Assembly (NCBI RefSeq): GCF_964355755.1
Contig: NC_092678.1
Span: 19,688,922-19,752,921, forward strand
From: Antedon mediterranea
Lineage: Eukaryota > Echinodermata > Crinoidea > Comatulida > Antedonidae
Length of the DNA: 64,000 nt
Direction of reading: 5' to 3'
How positions within the stretch are numbered: the first letter of the stretch is position 1; every line of letters starts with the position of its first letter. Both the position numbers and the translations under genes were made by a program. Under the pieces are notes generated by a model, which saw only the letters and a list, made by a program, of their open reading frames with translations, was not told the DNA's origin and ran no database searches. This document shows positions 34,659-46,200 of the stretch, in pieces.

Positions 34659-36407
34659 ATGTCTAAGAGTATTGACATAAATTATAGTACAGCTAGAGGT
34701 CTTTGTAAGATACCAGGCGTGGACCCAGTATTGGCGAAAAGAATAATAACTTACCGACGGAAACTATGCGGTTTCGACAGCATAGATCAACTTATGCAAG
34801 TTAGTGGCCTAACACGTGGAAAATATAAAAAGATTGCAGATAACGCGTTTGTTGGAAAAAAGCAAACTCCATCTAAACTACACAATTCTAGGCCTACGCC
34901 TAAGCAAAATTCGAAGAATAAAACAGTAGAATGGAATTTGGAAGACAATTTAATAATACCTATAAGGTCGACTCCCAGGCCCAACAGAAAATCTTCACGA
35001 AATAGTAGCAAGAAGGTTTCGATCACTCAACCGACAGATTCAATGGTGCAGGATGTTGGAACTCAATACTATAAAAATGGTATGTAGGCCTATCTAGGCC
35101 TATGTCTAGGCCTAATGATTTTGCAAATGATGATGATGCAAATTATATCTAGGAGCCTAGGGCCTAGGTAGCCCAGGCCTATGGTAGGCCAATTCATGTT
35201 TCCATTCCTTACAGTTATACTAAATAAAAAGACTTGTGTTACATTGTTTACTGGTTGTCTGCAGGGGGAAGATGTTATACTAGGCCTAGAGTCCATAGTT
35301 TCGTGGAATGTTCCAAACCACTTTGAATGCTAAACGTCACTGATAGGCATAGGCATATATGCCTAGGCCTATACCTATATTCTGGGCCTGAGACGTGACC
35401 AAGATATGAAATCATACTTTTTCATTTCAGGTACAAGAAAGTGTGCTACGGGAACAAAGAAACCCAACAAACAAACTGTTGCCAAACAACGTAGGCCTAA
35501 TAGATTAGCTGATGAAACTTTACAGACACCTATCATGAACTTCTACATATCGCCAGGACAGTCAGGACATATATCTGGTCAACCGATGTCCGGTCAAACA
35601 CAAACAGGACAACTATTGCCAGGAAATCTTCCGTCGGGACAACAGTCAACTTTCTTAAATACATCGACTTTTCCTTATAGTCCTACACCTCTTCAATTTG
35701 GAAATAACCCAAAAGACTTCAAACATGTTTATAGTTTCGACAAAGAGGACTATTATACATTCCAGCCATCGTCGACATATGATACTGAAAATATAAAAGA
35801 GCATACAACTCCTAAAACGCCTCAAGCACAAACGGAGCAGCAAAGTCGTGAAGAAAGTTTTGACTTTTCAAACAATCTTATGTTCACAAAACCATTGACG
35901 TCATCAACTCCTAAAAAACGCCGAAAGAGACAAAATAAAAGGAGAAATCAAGATATCTCTGCAAATTCTAACGATTATTCAGAATACAAAGACGTACAAA
36001 CAAATTCAGATAATAACCAAAACGTCAGTAACGATCTCCAAATTATCAATGAGTCCGACAACAAAGCTCGCGGAATTTATAAGGAAAATTGTAACGCTAT
36101 AAAACAGTGGTTGAGAGGCGTAGCACCATACGTGTTCAGTGACTATGAAACAACAGCAACAACAGATAGCGAGGTTGACTTAAAACAACAAGAACAATCT
36201 GCAAATTCTACATCAAAAAGAGTTAAACACAGAAGAAAAACCCGTTCAAAATCAAAACCATCAGAACGCCATACTACGCAGTGCACATGCGCAAATGAGA
36301 GAAAGGAAAAACGGAACTTGAAGCAACATAAGGAAAAACGAAACACCGAAGATGAAGATAATATTAAAAATCAATATGTTAATTCTTGGCCATGTGTTCT
36401 GATGTAA
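34659..36407 (+). CDS. HhH-domain protein with C-terminal CaaX prenylation motif
   Basis: Two exons, 34659-35079 and 35431-36407, join in phase and give 465 residues. Residues ~7-63 fit a ComEA-type double helix-hairpin-helix: INYSTARGLCKIPGV, DPVLAKRIITYRRKL, GFDSIDQLMQVSGL. These domains bind DNA backbone or mediate protein contacts. The nearest animal comparison I know is the N-terminus of EEPD1, but the nuclease domain of that protein is absent. The middle is low-complexity, with SGQ/PGQ repeats (GQSGHISGQPMSGQTQTGQL) and polar linkers. Around residue 365 an ordered-looking segment reads NCNAIKQWLRGVAPYVFSDY. Two basic clusters follow (KRVKHRRKTRSKSK; KEKRNLKQHKEKR), and the protein ends CVLM, a consensus farnesylation CaaX box. 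I do not recognise a named orthologue. A membrane-tethered, possibly nuclear-envelope role is inference only. Confidence 0.8.
35080..35430 (+). other. Intron dense in TAGGCCTA motifs
   Basis: The 351-bp intron of the HhH-CaaX gene (GTATGT...CAG) carries roughly ten copies of TAGGCCTA or CCTAGG-type palindromes, plus GGCATATATGCC. It is the densest cluster of the window-wide motif. Confidence 0.7.
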
Positions 36408-36449
36408 GTGGTAAAGGCCAAACAATGTTCAATTCATTTTATTGCTATA

Positions 36450-36455
36450 AATAAA
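36450..36455 (+). terminator. Polyadenylation signal of the HhH-CaaX gene
   Basis: AATAAA lies 43 bases after the stop codon, in TATAAATAAAGTT. The short 3' UTR this implies leaves room before the converging P450 gene ends at 36650. Confidence 0.55.
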
Positions 36456-36649
36456 GTTAGATTAATCTAGTATTAATATAATTGTGTCAAACATTTCCGC
36501 ATTTCATTTGTTTTTAGTCGATAGCGGTTAGCCCATTAGCGAGGGTATACGCAGTTAGCTTATTGGCATTTTCTTAGAAACGCTAGGACGCTAGTATTAT
36601 GATGCGGAATTAAATTGTTGACATGCACATTATACATTACTACGAAACT

Positions 36650-39600
36650 TTAGCCTCGGGGATGTACGACTGTTTGATAGGGCCTAGGAAAGTGAGTAAG
36701 TTGGCACGTTCCTGTGATTGCTACGTTCCCCGTCTCTCCTGGGGCTTTCTCGAACTTATAATTCTGAATTAACCACGAAAAGATGAGAAAGATCTCGGCC
36801 TTAGCTAATGCTTCTCCAACACACCCTCTTCGACCGGTGGAAAACGGCAGAAAACTCGGAAGACGTTGCTTAATAGTTCTTGTCGAATCCAAGAATCGCT
36901 CTAAGAAAAAGAAAATATATTAACAATACAAAATATACAAATAAATGTTGATTTGAATGGAAAGAATATTTTAAACGATTCCATTCAATTAAATTTCATT
37001 CGAATCAAGATTATTTTCATATGACTTTCTCATTAACTATTTGTATTTAATAGATCAGGGTTGGTATTTATCAATATTAATTTGCTTATATTGTTGCTTA
37101 AGATGAAATATTTAAGAAGTGCTTAAGCATATAGCAATGTCTTAGCATAAAAATTGTCTTAGGCAAATATCGAGGGATTCTTAAGCTCTGCCTTCACTAT
37201 CAAACGTTATGTGACCTAAAAATGTGATGTGCCGAAATAGGTTAGTGATATGATATCGTGTAGGATATGGACTATCACACCTTATATTTTAAGATATACT
37301 TGTTGTCAAACTAGTTTGATAGCCTAAACAAGGCTTTAGAGAGGCCGTGTCATAATTATTCTACTGCAGTAACTGCAGTATACTACAATATATTTACTCT
37401 TTGAGTAATCATTATATGATATAACAATTGCTAATATTTTGAATATTAATTACCTTTGTACATAACAAATATAAAGCAAAAACAAAATAATAACAAAAAT
37501 AACTTTGTATTATTACGATGTCATATCATTGCCATGGGCATATCACTACCATATTTGGGCACATCACACTTTTTTGTCACGTAAAGTTTGATAGCGTGTA
37601 GACAACGCTTTAGAATAAGACAAGGTCTTGCCCAGCTACCGTGCCTTGCCTACTTTTTTATGAGATCTAGTGCACAATCGATATCAATATACCTATAATT
37701 GTTACCTGGTTTGAACTTTTCTGGAGAAACCCAGTATTTTGAGTCATTGTGAAGTGCCCAATGATTTATGAATACTATCGTGCCTACAGGTACATTGTAA
37801 TTGCCTGAAAGAAAAAGGTACGCATTAAGCCGAATTCACACTAGGCGCATATTAATTGTTCGCGCGAATCGACAGCATCCGCTTATACGCATGCGCTTTT
37901 GATTCGCGCAAACAAATTCGCATAGTGGAAAATCGTTTTTAAGGGTCTTTGAAACGTCAGGGTTCCGGTTCGGCCCCAGCAGCAAACCAAAAACGTTCTA
38001 TGTGTACGCTAAATTCCCTCTTATTCAGTATAAGATAACTACAAAAGCCTAATCCTGCCACATTATGAATATGAATAACTAAAAACACCGGACGAGGACG
38101 AGAGCTTGTTTAGTTCTTACCGATTGTGGAGTCTTCAATAGCACGATGAGGTAAGCCTAAAGGTGAAGCCGTTCCGTATCTCATAATCTCCATGATCACA
38201 GCCTCCGTGTATGGTAACTTCCCACGATCGCTTAGTCTTGGCGGTCTGTCTCCAATGACGTCGTCAAGTTCCTTCTTTATTTTCTCCTGTACATCCGGGT
38301 TGTCCATCATGCATGCAACAGCCCAAAGTAATGATGCTGTTGATGTGTCTGTACCAGCTTAAAAAAATGTGATTAAAATAAATAATTAATTTTAATCAGG
38401 GAAGAAATAAATTGAAATTTTTTTTCTAAACTGTAAATATCGGTAAACGATGCACGACGCCAAAAAACTGCAGTTAAAATATTCCCATTTTGAAAACTTA
38501 TGTTTATATACCCAAGACTTTGTAAATTGTAGATCATATGCAGTTAATAAATGAGTATTATGATGATGTGTTCACGGAAACCAAACGTTTATGATGGGCG
38601 TTTATTCCAATCAGAGCGTTTTAACATATTTATTTATGTACAAAAATAGAGGAACATACCAAAGAAGAGATCTGATACAATATGTTTGATATGCACGTCG
38701 GTTAATTTACTGGCAGAACTATCTGTCTCCAGTTCATCTTTCTGAGTTTTTAATAGAAGCTCAATTACGTCATTTGCAGGTTCATCTAAAATTAATAATG
38801 AACATGGCTGTAAGAAATATTATACTGTACCCCTTTTACACCGCCAGTAAAAATAGAAGATGTGAACAAAAATTGGGTTTCCTGAAAGATCTAATCTTAA
38901 AGGCAAAAAGATAGACGCTATCGATCGCATGGTAAAATGACTATTTATAAATAAAATTAAAAACAAAACTAGACCAATGGTCGTCCAATTGTCGGGGCTA
39001 ATACAAGCTAATATCGTTGTGGTTTGTAAGGCCTTGTCTACACTATCAAACTTTATGTGACAAAACAATTGCGATGGACATCATGATGTCATACCACTAC
39101 CGTATTTGAGAATATCACTACTATATTTGGGCATATCACACTTTTTTGATAGTGTAGACAGAGCTTATTATGGTGGTCTAGATAATATCAATACCTGGGG
39201 AGTATGTTCTCAAATGCTGATTCACTTCTGTCAAAATTATAGCAAAATATTCCAGAGTTAATTTTCGAAATAGGCCTAAGTTCATTGATGTACTTGGTAA
39301 AAATCTAGCGGCTGGAATAAAGTCTAATATAGAACAGTTACCAATGGCGTCATTGATTTCGTCTATTACCTTCATTAATTTATGAAGCTGGGGATCCTTG
39401 AAGTTGTATCTAAAATTTTAAAAACACACAAATAGCAAAAGAAGACTTAAAGGTTAAAAGATGTCCTTGAACACTCGACTAATGAAGTATATCAAAATAT
39501 GTAATATAGTGCGTACTATTGCACGCATGTGACCCACAATCATCCAATCAAATGACAGGAATTTATTTAGGTGTTATATAAACACAATTATAGACTTATA

Positions 39601-41333
39601 GATACAGAAAATGTGAAACTTGTTATTGTTATTCAGGTCCTCAAGCTTAACTGGAAAGTAAGGACATTTGGATTAGGCCGCGGTGCAGCGCCTACCAGAC
39701 CAACAAACCGAGAGACAATCCCTACTCTTTAATCGTATCTATCAATATGAGATAGATATAATTTGAAGATGTGTGGACACAGATATTATCTTAGCTTACT
39801 CATGTCCAAAGCACATAGACGCGATAATGTTGTAGACTGCCAATTTGATCACTTCCTTTGGATCAAATGGTGTGCCAGCTTTTTCTGAAAGAACATCTCC
39901 GACTTTCGGTATTACTTTTTCTACCAAACTCTCCAAACCGTCAGTACAAAATTTTCTGTAAGCCAAAAAAAAAACGTGATCAATGAACTAAAACTGAGCT
40001 ACATCTAAATATTCAACCAATAAATTTAACATATCTTTTATCCTATTTTTTCCCCGATAAATAATTAAACATTATTACGTACTTACCTGATAGCTAAATG
40101 TGCTAACTTTCGGTGGAATTTCCATGTTGGTGTAGGTTGAGCAAAAACTATGTCTTTTCCGTGATCAGAAGACAAGTCAACTATAATGAAGATACATTTG
40201 GTCAGATGTTTGGTAACCTAAACTGACGCAATATTGTACTATATACTACTAGCAAGTGTTCGCATTGTACTTAAAGTACAAATTACGTTAGTTACTAGGG
40301 AAAACATCTGGCAATTACTCAACAAAGCTCAACTCAACATTAGCTAATGATCTTCCTGAACGTACATGATATTAAGTTATTTAAATTAAGTGTAGCCCTA
40401 TCTTTATAATAATGTGCAAGTTCCACACTTTCAGCCTTCGGGCAGCTTGTTGTCCATGTTTTATAGAATAAATATAAAATCAATAAATGATTTTAACACA
40501 TCTAAAACATCACGAGAATGGATTCGCTTTAGCCTATAACACTTTGACTGCCAAACACGAAGATCTTCGTGTTTGGAAACACAACGCTTAACTGCCAAAC
40601 ACGGAGATCTCCTTGAGTAAAAGGTCTTTTTTATAATTAGGCCTACGATAGATATACATAAAACATAACTAATTACAGGCTATTTGAAACAAATCGGCCT
40701 AAGACTGGACGATTGGAAACAACTTACAAGTATATGAAGGATGTCGTCCACTAAATTCATTAAATTTGGTCAGTAAAGCTTCTTGCGTAAGGTCGTGGTT
40801 GTTGATAACGACTCCCCAATACCATCCAAATTTTACTGAAAAAATTGGTCCGTACTTGAAAGTCATGTCCTTAAAGGTATTCCATAGCTTTTTCTTTTCT
40901 AACAATACTGTATAACAAAAAAAAATATTTCGGCAAGATTATACAGTACATCAACATGACCACATAATATACAATTTTTAAACGGAAAATAGGGGGAAAC
41001 AAAGTATATATTCCTTAATAGTAACCAACAAGCTTGAAAAACTTTTTCAATAACCAAAACAAATGTGGTGTGTCCTAGTATGGTAGTGATCATATCCAAA
41101 TATGGTAGTGATGTGACATCATGTCTATATAATGGGCACATCAAATTCATTGTCACATAAAGTTTGTAGTGTAGGCTTGATATTTAAGGCTTACTTGGAA
41201 CATTCCCTATGATAGGGTAAGGCGTTGGACCAGGCGGCATTCCAGATGGACGGCGAATGTTGAAATACATCCACGTAAACAACAGGACGATCAGCACTAC
41301 GACTAGAGACATCGTACTTGTACACTCCAACAT
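36650..41333 (-). CDS. Cytochrome P450, CYP2 clan (CYP17-like), copy A
   Basis: Nine exons are 41333-41195, 40907-40728, 40180-40087, 39955-39800, 39409-39195, 38785-38660, 38357-38121, 37804-37706 and 36900-36650. All junctions are GT-AG and all phases match, giving 1497 nt and 498 residues, a normal microsomal P450 length. The enzyme would be a haem monooxygenase of the ER membrane fed by P450 reductase. Visible features are an N-terminal anchor ([17 protein letters not shown]), hinge [13 protein letters not shown]-helix AGTDTS (304-309), ExxR as EIMR (360-363), PERF (415-418) and haem loop FSTGRRGC with Cys442. The regions [17 protein letters not shown] and [17 protein letters not shown] recall CYP17/CYP21-type steroid hydroxylases; CYP1 or CYP2 relatives are alternatives. 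The substrate is unknown. It appears fully intact. Confidence 0.93.
37189..37340. mobile_element. CArG/CRE MITE, copy 7 (P450 A intron 8)
   Basis: It starts AGCTCTGCCTTCACTATCAA and ends AAACTAGTTTGATAGCCTAA. The CArG boxes are damaged. An equivalent insertion is at 43640-43760 in the paralogue. A partial copy at 37525-37615 (CCATATTTGG, GTCACGTAAAGTTTGATAGC) matches 43850-43934. Confidence 0.65.
37830..37943. mobile_element. Short palindromic insertion in P450 A intron 7, absent from copy B
   Basis: TTAAG at 37825-37829 and 37939-37943 flanks a palindrome (CACTAGGCGCAT with TTCGCATAGTG; TTGTTCGCGCGAATC with GATTCGCGCAAACAA). Copy B reads straight through at the equivalent place (GCATTAAGTGTCTTTG, about 44157-44172). 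This marks it as an insertion after the gene duplication. Confidence 0.75.
39030..39168. mobile_element. CArG/CRE MITE, copy 8 (P450 A intron 5)
   Basis: The ends GTCTACACTATCAAACTTTA and TTTGATAGTGTAGACAGAGC are inverted. The copy at 45840-45978 lies at the same site in the paralogue, so the insertion predates the gene duplication. Confidence 0.75.
39510..39750. mobile_element. Copy-A-specific insertion with SINE-related sequence
   Basis: P450 A intron 4 has ~250 bp not found in the matching intron of copy B. It includes GTCCTCAAGCTTAACTGGAAA and GGTGCAGCGCCTACCAGACC, related to the fragment at 18780-18960. The rest is unassigned. Confidence 0.5.
40551..40576. repeat. 26-bp perfect palindrome in P450 A intron 2
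   Basis: A spacer-free palindrome centred on GAAGATCTTC (outer bases CCAAACAC / GTGTTTGG) is followed 18 bases later by another CCAAACACGGAGATCTCC half. Copy B keeps it at 47180-47205 with one mismatch. It may be a decayed small fold-back element. Confidence 0.8.
41040..41180. mobile_element. CArG/CRE MITE, copy 9 (P450 A intron 1)
   Basis: It contains CCAAATATGG and GTGATGTGACATCATG and ends ACATAAAGTTTGTAGTGTAG. In copy B only the right end (about 47655-47697, GTCACATAAAGTTTGATAGT) remains, so most of the element was deleted there. Confidence 0.65.
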
Positions 41334-43219
41334 CTTAAGAAAAACAAATTAAAAAAATAATATTTACAATTACTTTTGACTGCATTAAAGTCATTATGTA
41401 CGATAACGATTGGACAGTTTTTTTATACATTCATTACAAGCAGACGAAAAATGTGTACTGTATAACATTTTACAATTTCAACAATGATAGTATAACTACT
41501 GAAAACATCAATAAATTTAATAATAATGCACAATCACGTTCTGATATTATTATTATTATTATATGAATTAGAATTTCGTTTCAGAGCTTCTTGAATTGAA
41601 CTACAATTTAATGTAGTGTAGTAGGCCTACAGAACCCTTGTAATCTGAGTGATCCGTAAGTAAGAGAATATGCATCCATTTTAATACAAAAACAGTCAGT
41701 GACCCATATGCACTTATACATACTCTGCCTTTTATCGTTAAGATAAATCTATAAACTATGGAATCTATAATGTTATGGTTTGTAGATACTGTACTACATG
41801 GAAAAGTTAATGGTTACCTTGTAACATCAAAGTAGACCTAGTCACTGTACCAGTTAGGCGTTCAGCATCTCTCAGCTCGTTCCCAGTTTTAACTGTTATT
41901 ACGTATGCATGTTGACTTTGAATATGGCAATGTTCCAAATAATAACCTTATACAAACACAATAATGTCGTTGCCACGTAGTTGACTGACCTAGTTAATAA
42001 TCATGTAGGTTAAGAGTTAGGCTATTGTCTACGATACTGAGCGGTAAATGTCAAAAACACATTGCTGTTTTCGAATTCAAAATCTATAGCTATAATAATC
42101 AATATAAAAATATATAATAAAAATATTATTTTAGATCTAGCGATCTCGTAGGCCCTAAGAAACCTAGGCCTAGTCTATAGGTCTATCGTATTGTATATCA
42201 ACCATGGTGGAGTTGTCATGGTCCTGGAGACATACAGTTAGGCTCAGATTCATATTTTATTTTTATATTATATTTCAACTATTGTAGGTGCCATTTCCTG
42301 GCATCTAGCAGCTGATTATGTGAGTTTCTGTAGGCTACATTAGATTACATGAAATGTTATAATAAAAACAGTATTCCCAGTTTAGTTATTATTAAATGTT
42401 ATATTTTATTAATACAATAAAGGTCATTTATCTGAGAACACGGGAGATTTTATTATGTTTTTATACTATTATATGAGAGAAAGGAAAAACGAAACAGTTG
42501 GAGATACTGTAGTTATATTAACAATCAATATGTCGACGCTACAAATCACTATGTCGGTCGGTTGATCGGTCGGTCGGTTGGTTGGTAAACACTAACTTGA
42601 GCACGTGACTGCAGCCATGTATATGGCCATGTTTCAATTGGTTTGTAGAAGATCTTCCTGAAATGTAATGTATATTTTGCATTAAATTTGCATAAATTAA
42701 CATAACAAAAATGATTCATCTGTTTTCTCCTTACAGCCAACTTCTAATATCCTATCTGCTTCATTACATTGTACACGTGTTACTGGCAATGTGTTTTTAG
42801 TCGATAGTGGTTTAGCACTTTATTCGCGGTATACGCTGTTAGCTTATTGCCTTTTCAGTCGTGTGCAACGCAACTCTACAGCTCACTATGTCGGTCGGTC
42901 GGTCAGTCGGTAGGTTGGTCGGTAAACACTAACTTGAGCAAGCGACTGCATCCATCATGTATATGGCCTTGTATAATAAAAAAATACTTGTGTATATTTA
43001 GCTTCAGCATATTATAAACGATAACGATTTTCTACATTAATTGTTAATAATGTTTCAATCACATTTATAAGTATAATTGTATTCAGTTCAACAAAACAAA
43101 ACTAGGCTAGACCGAAAAAAAAAATAGATACTCTTATGTAAGGACGCTATAGTATATGATGCTATCGTATATGATGCGAAATTAAATTGTTGACAGGCCT
43201 CTATATATTAACTACGAAA
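41334..43219. other. Spacer between the two P450 genes
   Basis: This holds the promoter side of copy A and the 3' side of copy B. Upstream of the copy A start, the segment near 41806-41990 (TGGTTACCTTGTAACATCAA to GTAGTTGACTGACC) is matched upstream of copy B (48032-48215), so promoter-proximal DNA was duplicated too. Two copies of the GGTCGGTAAACACTAACT repeat lie at 42545-42630 and 42875-42985. No gene is seen. Confidence 0.65.
42545..42985 (+). repeat. Two copies of the (CGGT)n/AAACACTAACT interspersed repeat
   Basis: Each copy has CTATGTCGGTCGGT, a variable CGGT/TGGT run, GGTAAACACTAACTTGAGCA, GCGACTGCA and CCATGTATATGGCC. Further copies lie at 44827-44930 (P450 B intron 7) and about 5655-5745. 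All are in the same orientation. The class is unknown. Confidence 0.7.
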
Positions 43220-46200
43220 CTAGCCTCGGGGATGTACGACTGTTTGATAGGGCCTAGTAAAGTGAGTAGGTTGGGGGATCGTTCCTGTGATTGCTACGTT
43301 CCCCGTCTCTCCAGGAGCTTTCTCGAACTTAAAATTCTGAATTAACCACGAAAAGATGAGGAAGATCTCAGCCTTAGCTAATGCTTCTCCAACACACCCT
43401 CTACGACCGGTGGAAAACGGCAAAAAACTCGGAAGACGTTGCTTAATAGTTTTTGTTGAATCCAAGAATCGCTCTAAAAAAAAGAAAATGTACTATGCTT
43501 GCAATACACAATATACAAATGAATGTTGATTTGAAAAGAAGGAATTTAAAAAATGTTGTTTGAGTCCAGATTATTTTCATATGATTTCCTCATTGAATAA
43601 TTGTACTCGATAGATCAGGGATAGATCATGGGATTCTTAAGCTCTGTCTACTATTGTCTACAAACGTTATGTGACCAAAAAAATGTGAAGTGCCGAACAA
43701 GGGTAGTAATATGATATCATCGTGTAAGATATGGAAAAATCAAATTTGTTTTTCATATAATTCTTACCTTTAGTAACAAACAAAGCAAAAATAATAATAA
43801 TAATAATAATAATAAAAATAACGTCATATGTATTATTACGATGATGTCATATTTGCCATATTTCATTATTACCATATTTGGGCATATCACACTTTTTTTG
43901 TCACATGAAGTTTGATAGCGTAGACAGAGCTTTATAATAAGACAAGGCCATGCCCACCTACCGTCCCTTGCCTACCTTGTTTGTTGATTATTTTTATGAG
44001 ATCTAGTGCACAATCGATATCAATAGACCTATAATTATTACCTGGTTTGAACTTTTCTGGAGAAACCCAGTAATTTGAGTCATTGTGAAGTGCCCAATGA
44101 TTTATGAATAATATCGTGCCTACAGGTACATTGTAGTTGCCTGAAAGAAAAAGGTACGCATTAAGTGTCTTTGAAACATGCTACGGCACAGTTCCGGTTC
44201 GTCGCCAGAAACAAACCAAATCGAACGAGAATGTTTTAATTCACCACTCTCCGCGAGGCTACGCGCCGGACCGAAAACTACACCACGTGTCGAAATTTCG
44301 ACATAGCAAAACAAAAATAAAAACAAAAAATATAACAAATATGTCGAAATTTCGACATACGTATGTCAAAATTTCGACATAGTAGAAAAAAAACAAAACA
44401 AAAGAGTTGGTCTCTTAGGCCTAGATAATATAGATCTTGGGCTTAACGAAGTTACACCTAATTAATTCCCCTATTTACCCACTGGAACTTTAGGCGTTCC
44501 ATACTTGGCGGCCAAAACGAACGGCGGCCGATGTGCACTGTTTTTGTTTTATTTTATTTAGCTATTTATATTCATGTGGCAGGATTAGGCTTTCATAGAT
44601 AACATTCTACAGTTTTTAATTAAATATAAAGAGAGAAAATGTTTGGTACAGTAACATTCAATTTTGATTCTTCATATTATGACTACTTTTGCCTATTTAC
44701 TACATTTTTTGTCATCCTTTTAATTACGACGTTTTATTTTGTATTTTTTAACGTATTTATTGTATACTAAAGTGATTTGTCCAGGATGTATAACATCAAT
44801 GTGACCTAATAGATGGATACAGCTACATAGCTCACTATGTCGGTCGGTTGGCTGGTCGGTCAGTCGGTTGATCGGTAAACACTAACTCAATTTGAGCACG
44901 CGACCGCAGCCATGTATATGGCCTTGTTATCCATGATCTTAGGTAGAGGAACGCACGAACACGGGACGACGAAAACGATAGCTTGTTTAGTTCTTACCGA
45001 TTGTGGAGTCTTCAATAGCACGATGAGGTACACCTAAAGGTGAAACGGTTCCAAATCTCATAGTTTCCATGATCACAGCCTCCGTATATGGCAACTTCCC
45101 ACGATCGCTTAGTCTTGGCGGCCTGTCTCCAATGACGTCATTAAGTTCTTTTTTTATCTTCTCCTGTACATCCGGGTGGTCCATCATGCATGCCACAGCC
45201 CAAAGTAACGATGCTGTCGATGTGTCTGTACCAGCTATAAGAAATGTGATTAAAATAAAATAATTAATTTTAAGTGTAATATTACGTAATTTGATTTTTG
45301 AACCTGATATTTAATATTTTTTTACAATTTCTAAATATAACTATGCACGCCAAAACAAGATCATTATGCAGTTAATAAATGTGTATTATGATGTGGCGGG
45401 GCGTTTATTGAAGAAAAAACAAACGGTTATGGGCGTTTATTCAAATCGGGGAGTTTAACATATTTATTTATATAAAAAAATAAAGGAACATACCAAAGAA
45501 GAGATCTGATACAATCTGTTTGATATGCACGTCGGTTAATTTACTGGCAGCGCTATCTGTTACTGTCTCTAGTTCATCTTTCTGAGTTTTTAATAGAAGC
45601 TCAATCACGTCATTTGCAGGTTCATCTAAAATTAAGCATTAACATAATTGTATTAGAAGTATTGGTAGATGTGAACAGAAATTGGGTTTCCTTAAAGATC
45701 TAATCTTAAAGGCAAAAAGATAGACGCTATCTATCGCATGGTAAAATGACTATTTATAAATAAAATAAAAAACCAAACTAGACTAATGGTCGTCCAATTG
45801 TCAGAACTAATACAAGCTAATATCGTTGTGGTTTGTAAGGCCTTGTCTACACTATCAAACTTTATGTGACAAAACAATTTTGATGGACATGATGATGTCA
45901 TACCACTACCGTATTTGAAAATATCACTACTATATTTGGGCACATCACACATTTTTGATAGTGTAGACAGAGCTTATTATGTGGTTTAGATAATATCAAT
46001 ACCTGGGGAGTATGTTCTCAAATGCTGATTCACTTCTGTCAAAATTATAGCAAAGTATTCCAATGATAATTTTCGAAATAGGCCTATATTCGCTGCTGTA
46101 CTTGGTAAAAATCGAGCGGCTGGAATCAAGTCTACTATAGAACAGTTACCAATAGCGTTATTGATTTCGTCTATTACCTTCATTAACTGATGAAGCTGGG

